Positions 23,272 to 30,508 are shown, counted from the stretch's first letter. The stretch is DNA of 64,000 nucleotides from Paracidovorax wautersii (GCF_031453675.1 NZ_JAVIZX010000001.1:4300001-4364000); one strand, 5' to 3'. Translations and numbers: made by a program. The notes: generated by a model from the sequence alone, not told the origin.

Positions 23272-23526
23272 TCAGCCATGGGCCACCTCCTTGGAGGGGG
23301 AAAGCTCAGGCCAGATCAGGTGCCAGTCGTCGGGGCGGAGGTCGCGCCGGGAGACTGCGCCGGAGGTGGCAAGCTCGATCCGATGGCAGTACACAGGGCC
23401 AGGACGGCGCTTTGCATAGCCGTGCTGCCATTGGCGAATCTGTGCATCACTGGGGGCGCCAATGCTCTTGCGTAGCTCCGCGACCGTGAGTGCTCCAGGG
23501 CTTGATAGGTACTCGGACAAGTTCAT
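23272..23526 (-). CDS. Cro-like regulator (YdaS-type helix-turn-helix)
   Basis: An 84-residue protein. MNLSEYLSSPGALTVAELRK then SIGAPSDAQIRQWQHGYAKR is a YdaS/Cro-type helix-turn-helix, and RRPGPVYCHRIELATSGAVS with RRDLRPDDWHLIWPEL is the common C-terminus of this group. It is divergent from the cI-like gene, with a three-site operator between. As in lambda it should be the first product of the lytic leftward promoter and repress cI. Confidence 0.85.
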   Translation of the reverse strand: MNLSEYLSSPGALTVAELRKSIGAPSDAQIRQWQHGYAKRRPGPVYCHRIELATSGAVSRRDLRPDDWHLIWPELSPSKEVAHG

Positions 23527-23540
23527 GAGCACCGAATCTA

Positions 23541-23591
23541 TAGCATTTGCTACCGATATGCAAGTAGCCAATGCTCTTGTAGCGCCTGCTA
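23541..23591. promoter_or_regulatory. three-site operator between cro-like and cI-like genes
   Basis: Sites: TAGCATTTGCTA at 23541-23552, a weaker TAGCCAATGCT at 23565-23575 and TAGCGCCTGCTA at 23580-23591. The shared form is TAGC-N4-GCTA. The same form recurs at 28979-28990 and 29005-29016. They lie between the divergent starts at 23526 and 23603, as OR does. Binding by Cro and CI is inferred. Confidence 0.8.
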
Positions 23592-23602
23592 CCGTCTCTC
23601 AG

Positions 23603-24286
23603 ATGGATGAAAAAGCAATTCAGGACTGGCGCATGCGACGCTTAGAGGCCATGGTTGAGCGCGAAGGCGGGAAGGCTGCCGCAGGGAGAAAGCTCGGCTA
23701 TCGCGATGGCGCCTTTGTGGGCCAGATGCTGCGCGGAGAGCGGCCAATCACTGAGAAAACCGTGTTGGCCGCCCATGCTCTGTCAGGCTACAGCGGGTGG
23801 TTTGACCTTCGACCCCCTCCACAACCCAATCGCACTGCAAACGCGCCAGAGGTCTCGACCACGATGAAGGCCGAGTTCGTTGCGGTGCGCCGCGCTGATG
23901 TGAGGTTCTCGAACGGACACGGCCAGGTGACATATGAAGAGGACGACCACCCTCCCCTAGTGTTTCGGTCGGACTTCCTGCGCCGGATGGGCATATCTTC
24001 CGGCGATGCGGTGGTGGTAGAGGCGGAGGGGATTAGCAACGAGCCGAAAATTCCAGAGGGCGCTGTCGTGCTGGTAAATAGAGGCGATCGAGAGAGACTG
24101 AATGGCGAGCTCTTTGCCTTCCGGTGCGACGGAGAGCTGCTGATCAAGCGCTTGGAGCGCGTGGACGGCGTGGGAATCCTGGCCACGGCCGACAACCCGA
24201 ATTTCAAGCCAAAAACGAAGGTCTACACAACCGCTTCAGACTTTGAGGTCATAGGACGGGCCGTGTGGACCGGAGCTGTCCTGTAA
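23603..24286 (+). CDS. CI-like repressor with S24 peptidase domain
   Basis: A 227-residue protein. Residues 12-65 are an N-terminal helix-turn-helix with EGGKAAAGRKLGYRDGAFVG. The S24 domain follows from about residue 95: VEAEGISNEPKIPEG holds the serine (the usual SMEP is SNEP here) and LLIKRLERVDG holds the catalytic lysine. RecA-stimulated self-cleavage is expected for the family. ATG 23603 is chosen because the frame further upstream would translate the operators. The two lipoproteins and the nuclease behind it are on the same strand. Confidence 0.85.
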   Translation: MDEKAIQDWRMRRLEAMVEREGGKAAAGRKLGYRDGAFVGQMLRGERPITEKTVLAAHALSGYSGWFDLRPPPQPNRTANAPEVSTTMKAEFVAVRRADVRFSNGHGQVTYEEDDHPPLVFRSDFLRRMGISSGDAVVVEAEGISNEPKIPEGAVVLVNRGDRERLNGELFAFRCDGELLIKRLERVDGVGILATADNPNFKPKTKVYTTASDFEVIGRAVWTGAVL

Positions 24287-24351
24287 TTCCGGTGAAAGCT
24301 TTGAGCAAGGAGCGTGAGATAACATTCAGAAACATTATTCTGGAGTGTCGT

Positions 24352-24918
24352 ATGCAATTCGCCCGTCTTCTGGTTGCCGTTTCATTCGCTGTTGTTGCTG
24401 CTGGCTGCGCAACTCCTCCCCCTCCTTTGAACTTCTCGGTCCCAGACGTGGGAGTCTCAAGCAAGAAGATCGACGCCGAGGTAAAGGCAATCACGGTCAC
24501 TCTGGCTCGCCCGGAGGAGAAAAAGGGCGACATGCCTGTAGGCATTGAGGGCATCACGAACTTCTGGAAGGAAGCGCTACAAGAATCGCTTGATCGGATG
24601 GCGGTCTTCAAGGATGAGTCAAAAAACAAAGTCAGCATTCAGGTGAAGATCCTGGCGTTTGACGTGCCAGCCTTTGGCCTCGAGATGACATCCAAGTCGA
24701 TTGCTCGCTATGAAATCATTGATCGCGCAACCGGCAGCATCATTTATACCCAGGAGATCGCTTCCACGGGTGTGGTCCCAGTAAGCCACGCGTTCGTCGG
24801 CATGGTGCGCGCACGCGAATCCATCAACAGGGCGGCGCAGAACAACATCAAACAGTTCCTCCAGGCCGTGGAGTCGGTTGATGTTGAGAAGCCCATGTTC
24901 CCTAACGAAAAGAAGTGA
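24352..24918 (+). CDS. prophage lipoprotein in the rexAB position
   Basis: A 188-residue protein. Signal MQFARLLVAVSFAVVAAGCA has a lipobox VAAGC with Ala at +2, which predicts the outer membrane. The mature part (FSVPDVGVSSKKIDAEVKAI and IEGITNFWKEALQESLDRMA) looks like a soluble periplasmic domain. GGAG precedes ATG 24352. It follows cI by 65 bp on the same strand and precedes a second lipoprotein by 2 bp. Lysogenic surface alteration or superinfection exclusion is a reasonable guess from location. Confidence 0.75.
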   Translation: MQFARLLVAVSFAVVAAGCATPPPPLNFSVPDVGVSSKKIDAEVKAITVTLARPEEKKGDMPVGIEGITNFWKEALQESLDRMAVFKDESKNKVSIQVKILAFDVPAFGLEMTSKSIARYEIIDRATGSIIYTQEIASTGVVPVSHAFVGMVRARESINRAAQNNIKQFLQAVESVDVEKPMFPNEKK

Positions 24919-24920
24919 CC

Positions 24921-25370
24921 ATGCGTGCTGCAATTCTTTGCCTATGCCTTGCCGCTACAGGCTGTGCAAACACCACCGACCCGAGCACCTATTCGGTGGG
25001 ATCGGTCGGGCAGGTGAACCGGAGCGTGCCGGGCATCATCATTAGCGCCCGTGCTGTGACGATTAATACCAACACTGGCACCGGCGGGGCAGTTGGAGGT
25101 GTAGCTGGAGCGGTGGCCGGTTCCAGTATCGGCGGCGGGGCTAGAGCAAATGCACTTGGCGCTATCGGCGGTGCAGTCGCTGGCGCTTTAGTTGGATCCG
25201 CGATTGAGCAAGGCGGCGCCAATCAGCCAGGCATGGAGTATGTGGTCTCCACCTCTAATGGCGCGCTACTAACGGTCACTCAAGGGCTCGAGCCGCGCCT
25301 CCAGGAGAACGAAAAGGTCATCATCCTCTACGGCAGCCCCGCCCGGATCATTCGAGATCCACGACCCTGA
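24921..25370 (+). CDS. glycine-zipper lipoprotein
   Basis: A 149-residue protein. Signal MRAAILCLCLAATGCANTTD has a lipobox ending in GC with Ala at +2. Residues about 55-100 are a glycine zipper (GGAVGGVAGAVAGSSIGGGA and AIGGAVAGALVGSAI), as in the SlyB/Pcp outer-membrane lipoproteins. The end (GLEPRLQENEKVIILYGSPA) fits that family's soluble domain. Starts two bases after the previous stop, so it is one operon. Membrane insertion or pore-like packing is possible. Confidence 0.75.
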   Translation: MRAAILCLCLAATGCANTTDPSTYSVGSVGQVNRSVPGIIISARAVTINTNTGTGGAVGGVAGAVAGSSIGGGARANALGAIGGAVAGALVGSAIEQGGANQPGMEYVVSTSNGALLTVTQGLEPRLQENEKVIILYGSPARIIRDPRP

Positions 25371-25409
25371 CTCCGTACCCAGCTCTGTGCAGAGGATGGG
25401 CTGTAGCTT

Positions 25410-25838
25410 GTGATCTCGGCCGCACTGCTCTGCCTCATCGTCGGAGTTAGCGACGGCGACACCCTGACCGCGCGCTGCGGCAAGCCTGGAGCCTATGAGC
25501 AGGTGAAGGTGCGGCTGTCCGCCATCGACGCACCGGAGAAGGCCCAGCCGTTCGGCCAGCGCAGCCGGCAGCACCTGGCGGATCTGTGCTTCCAGCAGCA
25601 GGCCACCCTCACCCCTAAGACCAAGGACCGCTACGGCCGCACCGTGGCCGATGTGGAGTGCCGTGGCCAGGATGCAGGCACTGAGCAGGTGCGCGCCGGG
25701 CTCGCTTGGTACTACGTGCGATACGGCAAAGGCTACGAGCAGTTGCGTGCCTTGGAAGCGGAAGCCCGCAGTGCCGGCCGGGGGCTGTGGTCAGAGCCTG
25801 GTGCTGTTGAGCCCTGGAACTGGCGGCGCCCCCGATAA
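25410..25838 (+). CDS. exported thermonuclease-like (SNase) protein
   Basis: A 142-residue protein with a hydrophobic start (MISAALLCLIVGVSDGD) that fits export. The SNase core has VRLSAIDAPEKAQPFGQRS with the Arg, Asp and Glu of the active site, and DRYGRTVADVEC with the catalytic Arg. Such nucleases cut DNA and RNA with calcium. The GTG start lacks a strong site. It follows two lipoproteins on the same strand, 39 bp away. A periplasmic nuclease could degrade incoming phage or plasmid DNA; this is inference. Confidence 0.8.
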   Translation: MISAALLCLIVGVSDGDTLTARCGKPGAYEQVKVRLSAIDAPEKAQPFGQRSRQHLADLCFQQQATLTPKTKDRYGRTVADVECRGQDAGTEQVRAGLAWYYVRYGKGYEQLRALEAEARSAGRGLWSEPGAVEPWNWRRPR

Positions 25839-25845
25839 CACGTGC

Positions 25846-26493
25846 TCAGTCGGTCGACCCTGTAGGGTTGTTGAAGCGCGCACGGGCGCCGGTCATAGCA
25901 CCTTCAATGCCCCGCACCGCTGCGGCTTCAATGGCGGCCTTCCCCTTCGGTGTGATCGCCAGGACGACAGCGCTGGCTGTCTCCGGCACCTCCCCAAGGA
26001 TGATTTCAGCTTCGATCAGACCGGCCTCCTGCAGTTGCCAAACGAATTCCTGCGGCTCGCCGAGCGCCGCACGAACAGGCATCGGCATTTTCGCGAGGAG
26101 CTGCAGGTACTCGTCCGCAGAAGAGGCCTCCGGCACTACAGGAACTGTGGCGGCGTCGATCTGAGCCTTCAGCCAGTGGTGCCCGCCGAGGTGCCACAGC
26201 TTCGCGTACCGCTCCCAGCTGAGCGTTGTGCGCCATGGCTCCGGCATTCGGGCTTCTGGCGGGGGCTGCGTTCCCAGAAAACTATCCTTCCAAGGTTCAT
26301 CATCAAGCCTCACGTCTGGGTGGGTGCGGCATTTGGACAAGACCATCTCTCCCTTTTCAAGGTCAACGATTTGCGCCCAGTCGGCGTCAAACAATCGGAC
26401 CGCCTTGATGCTCTCCATCGTGTCAGCCATCCGAAGATCCTCCCAGCCGCCGATGGTCTTTTCGTAGGTGGCAAAGAACAGTGCGTATTTCAT
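25846..26493 (-). CDS. hypothetical protein coupled to SRAP
   Basis: A 215-residue protein, MKYALFFATYEKTIGGWEDL at the start. It contains IKAVRLFDADWAQIVDLEKG, WERYAKLWHLGGHHWLKAQI and ends with helices. It has no recognised family. ATG 26493 overlaps the SRAP stop by 4 bp, so the two are translated together and may act on the same damage or DNA substrate. Confidence 0.65.
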   Translation of the reverse strand: MKYALFFATYEKTIGGWEDLRMADTMESIKAVRLFDADWAQIVDLEKGEMVLSKCRTHPDVRLDDEPWKDSFLGTQPPPEARMPEPWRTTLSWERYAKLWHLGGHHWLKAQIDAATVPVVPEASSADEYLQLLAKMPMPVRAALGEPQEFVWQLQEAGLIEAEIILGEVPETASAVVLAITPKGKAAIEAAAVRGIEGAMTGARARFNNPTGSTD

Positions 26494-27170
26494 GATGCCT
26501 CCGCAGGCGCAGCATTGAAGATATCGACGGGTGGGACGCGCAGCAATGCTTTGGCGTCCGCCACGGTGCCGGCCAGCCACTGGTCATAATCCTCTGGCGC
26601 CAGCGGGATCACGCTGCGCTTGTCCTGCCGGTCCGGAGGCAGTTTGGGATCAGGCTTGTGCATGCGGCGCATCAGCGGGTGGGCATCCGCGTTGATCGTC
26701 AGCATCGTGTAGCTCTCATGCTCCTGGCCTGTGGCTGGGTCTTTCCAGATGCTCCAGAGCCCCGCCAGCCCCCACGGCCGCCCGTCCGCACGCCGAAAGC
26801 GCCACCATACGTTCTTCCCCGTCTCCCAGTTCGGCTCGTCAAAGTCTTGGGCGGGGATGATGCAGCGCTGACCGCGCGCCCAGGGATGCTTGTAGCTCGC
26901 CTTGGCTTCCAACTCCTCCGACCTGGCGTTGTTCGTGGGGTACTTCAGGCGCGCTTCCTTCGCGAACCACGGGATCAGCCCCCACGTGCCCACCGCCAGC
27001 TCGCGCGTGTACCCCGCATCGTTGTGGGCCCGCCGGATGAATGGCCCCTGTCCCCGCGGAAACAGCACCTCGTCCCACCACCGTCCACCTTGCCCCGGGT
27101 TCTTTCCCGTGATCTCCCATTCCAACTCAATGTCTCGAATGTCTGGCGGCGGCTTGTAGCGGTTGCACAC
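26490..27170 (-). CDS. SRAP (YedK/HMCES-type) DNA-crosslink protein
   Basis: A 226-residue protein. MCNRYK at the start supplies the catalytic Cys2. NNARSEELEAKASYKHPWAR holds the Asn motif, RCIIPAQDFDEPNW the central acidic motif, and RMHKPDPKLPPDRQDKRSVI the family's histidine region. SRAP proteins form a covalent link to abasic sites in ssDNA and shield them. A LexA-like box lies further upstream (27480), and the gene is between a coupled hypothetical gene and a DUF3606 gene on the minus strand. Confidence 0.9.
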   Translation of the reverse strand: MCNRYKPPPDIRDIELEWEITGKNPGQGGRWWDEVLFPRGQGPFIRRAHNDAGYTRELAVGTWGLIPWFAKEARLKYPTNNARSEELEAKASYKHPWARGQRCIIPAQDFDEPNWETGKNVWWRFRRADGRPWGLAGLWSIWKDPATGQEHESYTMLTINADAHPLMRRMHKPDPKLPPDRQDKRSVIPLAPEDYDQWLAGTVADAKALLRVPPVDIFNAAPAEAS

Positions 27171-27179
27171 GAGACCGCC

Positions 27180-27362
27180 CTACTTCTTCACACCGTGCAG
27201 GTAGGCACGCACAGCGTTGGCTGAGTGGCCAACCGCCTTAACGGCTTGGCGCAGCTCTTCTTCACTGCACTTCATGGATGCGGTCCAGTCGCGCACCTCA
27301 TGCGGCTGCTCCAGGCTGATTAGTTGACGGTCCTGGCCGGTCTTCTTGGGGTCATCAGACAT
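27180..27362 (-). CDS. DUF3606 protein
   Basis: A 60-residue protein starting MSDDPKKTGQDRQLISLEQP. EVRDWTASMKCSEEELRQAV then KAVGHSANAVRAYL is the DUF3606 pattern. This family is small, common in proteobacteria and of unknown function. It leads the minus-strand group with SRAP and starts 118 bp from a LexA-like box. Confidence 0.85.
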   Translation of the reverse strand: MSDDPKKTGQDRQLISLEQPHEVRDWTASMKCSEEELRQAVKAVGHSANAVRAYLHGVKK

Positions 27363-27479
27363 TTTTGTTGCTCCAGTTGTGGGAGCAGCCATCGTAGGAA
27401 CGGCGTGTAGCGGCAGATGTAGGACGGGTGCCGCAGCCCCGACGCCGGCCAGGCCAGGCTTCCCTAGCGTGCATTGAAA

Positions 27480-27495
27480 CTGTATATTTGTACAG
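27480..27495. promoter_or_regulatory. LexA (SOS) box
   Basis: CTGTATATTTGTACAG matches the CTGT-N8-ACAG LexA consensus, with a TATATTTG centre close to strong SOS boxes. It lies 5 bp before the ATG at 27501 and 118 bp before the DUF3606-SRAP group on the other strand. Confidence 0.75.
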
Positions 27496-27500
27496 TGTTT

Positions 27501-27908
27501 ATGCATATCTTCCGCATCCGCTCCGGTGGCTACCGCGCCTCCCGCACCTCCATTTGGCAGTCGTCGGTGGCCGGCTGGCTGGACTACCGGATGAGCCTGC
27601 CAGACGATTACGGGCCCAGATGGGAAGCCCACTTGCGCGCGGCACCGGGCGGCAGGGATCTGATCACGCCCTTGCAATGGGCTCGCATTCGGCGAATCGA
27701 TGGAGTGCTGCATCTGGCTGGGCGCGAAGAATGCGGCCGGCCGAACACGAAAGCGAAATCTGATCTCCAACCGCAATCATGGCTGTGTGCGCTGACCCCG
27801 GGAGACGCTGAGCCTCTGATCGCACGAATCCGCTTCACATCCGCGACGGGGTACACAGCCGACGAAGACGATGAGTACGAACCATTCCCACCCGAGACGC
27901 GCCAATGA
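27501..27908 (+). CDS. hypothetical protein behind a LexA box
   Basis: A 135-residue protein, MHIFRIRSGGYRASRTSIWQ at the start, then SVAGWLDYRMSLPDDYGPRW. It has no recognised family. It ends overlapping the next gene as ATGA. The SOS box lies right before its start, so LexA should block transcription directly. Confidence 0.6.
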   Translation: MHIFRIRSGGYRASRTSIWQSSVAGWLDYRMSLPDDYGPRWEAHLRAAPGGRDLITPLQWARIRRIDGVLHLAGREECGRPNTKAKSDLQPQSWLCALTPGDAEPLIARIRFTSATGYTADEDDEYEPFPPETRQ

Positions 27909-28117
27909 ACAACCCACCTGACCACCCCACTCTGCTGACTATGCCGGCCTGGTGTTGGCGCGAGCCATCCACGGTGATCTTGCCGCGCCCGGCCGCCGAT
28001 TACGAGCTGCGCGAGGTGCAGCCGGACTGGTTCGAAGTGCGGGAGCGGGACAGCGCAAACCTCATCTGGTCTGGCATCGGGCCCGTGAGCGTCACGGTAT
28101 CCAACGCTCCCTTCTGA
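27905..28117 (+). CDS. hypothetical protein
   Basis: A 70-residue protein, MNNPPDHPTLLTMPAWCWRE at the start and PDWFEVRERDSANLIWSGIG later; probably a small beta fold. It overlaps the preceding stop by 4 bp and ends 25 bp before a terminator. Confidence 0.6.
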   Translation: MNNPPDHPTLLTMPAWCWREPSTVILPRPAADYELREVQPDWFEVRERDSANLIWSGIGPVSVTVSNAPF

Positions 28118-28141
28118 CACGAACACTCGCAGTGTGCCTTT

Positions 28142-28164
28142 GCCCGGTGATGCCGGGCTTTTTT
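28142..28164 (+). terminator. intrinsic terminator
   Basis: GCCCGG/CCGGGC stem with a short loop and six T, closing the LexA-box transcript. Confidence 0.9.
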
Positions 28165-28207
28165 GTGCCACGATGGCGCGCATTACCGGTCAGCCATGGA
28201 GGGACTG

Positions 28208-28855
28208 ATGGAATTTTGGTCACTGGATAACACGCCAGACGAGACAGTGCAGATCATTCGTGAAGAGCATGGCGCTTTCCAAGCGTCGATTGGAGCTCTC
28301 ACTCTGAATTGGGCGGACCTGGAACGCGTGCTTAGGAGCACCCTACGTCACTATGCAGGCGTCTCTCCCGAGGTGGGGCGGGCACTTTTTTCGGGCACTC
28401 GCGCGCGAGGGGCCATGGACTTCCTGAACTCGATCGCCCATAACATTGGACTGGCGCACGAGCGCGCGCAAGATCTGAAAGATGTCTTTGAAGTAATTGG
28501 GCCGATCAACAGCATGCGCGACTTTATCGTCCACCATGTGGATGGCTCCATGATTGAGTCGGATGACGACAACCCTCGCCTTCGCAAGATTTCTGATGTA
28601 AACGCCAAGTCCCGCATAGGCAAGCGGCAAACCGTTTGGATCAGTTCCGCTCTGGTTTATGACATGTGCCACGACATCACGGAGTGCTGCTGGAGGCTGC
28701 AGGCTCACTGGGAGCCTGGCTCATTTCGTCGGGGCGTAGGCCCTTCCGGCGCGCCTTCTCCATGGCGGTATAAATCTCCTCAGCCAATCCTTCACGATCG
28801 TGGTCAATCACGTCCACCAGACAAGCAGCCCCCGCCCAAGTCATCTCGGGAGTGA
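28208..28855 (+). CDS. hypothetical helical protein
   Basis: A 215-residue protein; ATG 28208 follows GGAGGGACTG. The first 165 residues look folded and helical (LTLNWADLERVLRSTLRHYA, RGAMDFLNSIAHNIGLAHER, NSMRDFIVHHVDGSM). The last 45 residues are proline- and arginine-rich and lie antisense to the gene at 28677-28931, so they may be an unplanned extension. No family was recognised. Confidence 0.6.
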   Translation: MEFWSLDNTPDETVQIIREEHGAFQASIGALTLNWADLERVLRSTLRHYAGVSPEVGRALFSGTRARGAMDFLNSIAHNIGLAHERAQDLKDVFEVIGPINSMRDFIVHHVDGSMIESDDDNPRLRKISDVNAKSRIGKRQTVWISSALVYDMCHDITECCWRLQAHWEPGSFRRGVGPSGAPSPWRYKSPQPILHDRGQSRPPDKQPPPKSSRE

Positions 28856-28931
28856 TCTGCTCCGCGATCGCCGCACTGTCGGCAACCAGCCCACCCACCT
28901 CGGTGGGCTTTTTTTCGTCCGCTCGCTCCAT
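28677..28931 (-). CDS. small phage protein overlapping a convergent gene
   Basis: An 84-residue protein with a very good site (AAGGAGCAGAG) before ATG 28931. It contains ITPEMTWAGAACLVDVIDHD then EIYTAMEKARRKG, a form seen in small phage proteins (TPEM..AG...). It overlaps the end of the 28208 gene by 179 bp on the other strand. The start region also encodes a plus-strand terminator. It faces away from the PL-like promoter. Confidence 0.55.
   Translation of the reverse strand: MERADEKKPTEVGGLVADSAAIAEQITPEMTWAGAACLVDVIDHDREGLAEEIYTAMEKARRKGLRPDEMSQAPSEPAASSSTP
28888..28915 (+). terminator. intrinsic terminator after the 28208 gene
   Basis: GCCCACC/GGTGGGC stem with seven T, 33 bp after the stop at 28855 and inside the antisense gene's first codons. 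Confidence 0.85.
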
Positions 28932-28966
28932 CTCTGCTCCTTCGCCCGAGGGGCGTGGAGGAATTT

Positions 28967-29020
28967 TAGCGATTTGAGTAGCTTTTGCTATTGACAACCA
29001 TCGGTAGCGATTGCTACAGT
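28967..29020 (+). promoter_or_regulatory. PL-like promoter with two CI-type operators
   Basis: Operators TAGCTTTTGCTA (28979-28990) and TAGCGATTGCTA (29005-29016) share TAGC-N4-GCTA with the sites at cI. A degenerate third site may start at 28967. TTGACA at 28991-28996 and TACAGT at 29015-29020 (18-bp spacing) form a promoter between and over them, pointing right towards the recombination operon. Confidence 0.8.
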
Positions 29021-29331
29021 TCACCCATCGCAGCACACAACAGCCCCGGCTGGTGCCGCGATGGGGCCAATCCATCGAGAGCAACCCGACATGCGTCTTT
29101 AAAACAGCGAGAGGATGAAGGTGGCTGCGGCCGCCCTGCCCCTGATCCCGTGCGGCAGAAGCAAAAGCACACGCGGCGCACCCTTTCATGAACGTGCGGC
29201 GACCCTCTGGCCCCGAAGCTGGAGGTGGGGAGAAAACGGCACCCGATAGTGATCGGGCACACGGCGCCAGGCCGACGCAGGAGCCCGCAGTGCGGGGAGA
29301 TGCCTGCAGCCCTGACCCCAGGGCGAGAACC
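29021..29331 (+). other. leader of the rightward early operon
   Basis: About 310 bp between the promoter and the first terminator. It contains a short possible gene (29115-29249) and several GC-rich inverted segments. In lambda such a leader holds the nut site for antitermination; no boxA or boxB could be assigned with confidence. Confidence 0.35.
29115..29249 (+). CDS. 44-residue leader protein (possible)
   Basis: A short frame, MKVAAAALPLIPCGRSKSTR then RAATLWPRSWRWGENGTR, with GAGAGG just upstream of ATG 29115. It is arginine- and tryptophan-rich. It is the first frame after the promoter. An arginine-rich leader protein could be an N-like antiterminator, but the start context is too tight to be sure it is translated. 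Confidence 0.35.
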   Translation: MKVAAAALPLIPCGRSKSTRGAPFHERAATLWPRSWRWGENGTR

Positions 29332-29363
29332 AAAGGCGCTTCCATTGAGGCGCTTTTGTTTTT
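29332..29363 (+). terminator. intrinsic terminator in the early leader
   Basis: AAAGGCGC/GCGCTTTT stem (one G-T pair) with a 10-base loop, then five T. It ends 12 bp before the next start, so the operon needs antitermination or a second promoter. Confidence 0.75.
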
Positions 29364-29375
29364 CAGGAGAACGAC

Positions 29376-29585
29376 ATGATCCTCAACCAAGCCCAGGCCG
29401 AAGCCGTCTACAGCGCCATGTGCGCACTGAATAACGTGAGCGGCCGCTGCACCGAGTTGGCGATTGGCGACGGCGATGCCATCGTGCAGAACTACACGAG
29501 CGGCACGGTGATCGTGATCGACGGCAATGCGACCGAGCGTTACGCCGATCAAACAGCCTTCGCCACCGCCTACAGCCTGCAATAA
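29376..29585 (+). CDS. small hypothetical early protein
   Basis: A 69-residue protein; AGGAG precedes ATG 29376. MILNQAQAEAVYSAMCALNN is helical, and GTVIVIDGNATERYADQTAF looks like beta then helix. The function is unknown. It is the first well-supported gene of the rightward operon. Confidence 0.65.
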   Translation: MILNQAQAEAVYSAMCALNNVSGRCTELAIGDGDAIVQNYTSGTVIVIDGNATERYADQTAFATAYSLQ

Positions 29586-29628
29586 GGTCAGGAACCACCT
29601 CCCTCCCACCCTCGTCCCCGAGGGTGTT

Positions 29629-29658
29629 CGCCCCGCCAGCCGGGGCTATTTCTTTTCC
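29629..29658 (+). terminator. intrinsic terminator
   Basis: Short CCCCG/CGGGG stem followed by a T-rich stretch, about 45 bp after the 29376-29585 gene. Confidence 0.6.
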
Positions 29659-29742
29659 AGCCGCGCAGGGGGTTCCCTGAAAACCTCTACCCCCCCATTC
29701 CCCCTGCAGCCCTGATGGGGCAGCGGCCTCTCTACAACCACC

Positions 29743-29766
29743 GGCCCGCCGCGTGCGGGCTTTTTC
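29743..29766 (+). terminator. intrinsic terminator before the 29780 gene
   Basis: GCCCGC/GCGGGC stem with five T, ending 13 bp before the start codon at 29780. Confidence 0.8.
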
Positions 29767-29779
29767 TTTGGAGCGCGAC

Positions 29780-29950
29780 ATGGACCCCAAAGCAGTAGAC
29801 GCCGCGCTGGCCCAAGCCCAGGCGACAGAAGCCGTCCTGCGTGCTTTTGTCGATGACATGGTCAAGCATTTCGAGGGCGGCTACGAGCCGCTTGCTGTCG
29901 CAATCGCACGGGTGTACGTCGCCAAGTTGCCTGCGCCGCAATCAGCCTGA
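29780..29950 (+). CDS. small hypothetical early protein
   Basis: A 56-residue helical protein (MDPKAVDAALAQAQATEAVL and YEPLAVAIARVYVAKLP). GGAG precedes ATG 29780. The function is unknown. A terminator lies on each side. Confidence 0.6.
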   Translation: MDPKAVDAALAQAQATEAVLRAFVDDMVKHFEGGYEPLAVAIARVYVAKLPAPQSA

Positions 29951-29970
29951 GCGCACTACACCACCACCCA

Positions 29971-29994
29971 AGCCGCCCACCGAGGCGGCTTTTT
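29971..29994 (+). terminator. intrinsic terminator before the 30012 gene
   Basis: AGCCGCC/GGCGGCT stem with a 6-base loop and T run, ending 17 bp before ATG 30012. Confidence 0.85.
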
Positions 29995-30011
29995 CATGCC
30001 CGGAGCAATCC

Positions 30012-30500
30012 ATGAACACTGAAACTCATCCCGGAGAATCTGCGGTGACGTGCTTTGGCTGCCATGTGCGGCAGAAGAACTTGTCCCGCGAGAAGCGGCA
30101 TGCGGCCGCGCAGCATCGGAAACAGGCCAAGCTGGAGAAGCTGCAGGTTGATGCCTATGCACTACGTCAGAAGGCCAAAACGCTGACAACGGAGTCACGC
30201 ATCTGCGCCGCCAGTGCCAAGGCGGCTCGCGACGAAATGCTGGAGCACGCAGAGGCGGCGCTGAAGCAACTCACAGCCCGCATGCCCCCCGAATACCAGG
30301 GGTGGGGCGCCACCAAAACCCACATCTTCGCGCAGCTGCTGCAGGTGCTGGCGGCGCAGGTCAACCGCGTCAGCCCATCGCTGCCAGTGATTGCCGAGGC
30401 GCTGCAACTGCTGCTGACGCATCACACCTGGGACGACCGCACCTTGATGCGCCTGGGAGGAGCACGCACTGCCGCGTGGCCTGCGGAGACATCGTGCTGA
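30012..30500 (+). CDS. hypothetical protein with CxxC motif and coiled coil
   Basis: A 162-residue protein. CFGCHVRQKNLSREKRHAAA near residue 14 is a possible half zinc site. A long basic helix follows (KQAKLEKLQVDAYALRQKAK), and the rest is helical. The function is unknown. CGGAG precedes the start. Confidence 0.6.
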   Translation: MNTETHPGESAVTCFGCHVRQKNLSREKRHAAAQHRKQAKLEKLQVDAYALRQKAKTLTTESRICAASAKAARDEMLEHAEAALKQLTARMPPEYQGWGATKTHIFAQLLQVLAAQVNRVSPSLPVIAEALQLLLTHHTWDDRTLMRLGGARTAAWPAETSC

Positions 30501-30508
30501 AAGATCCC

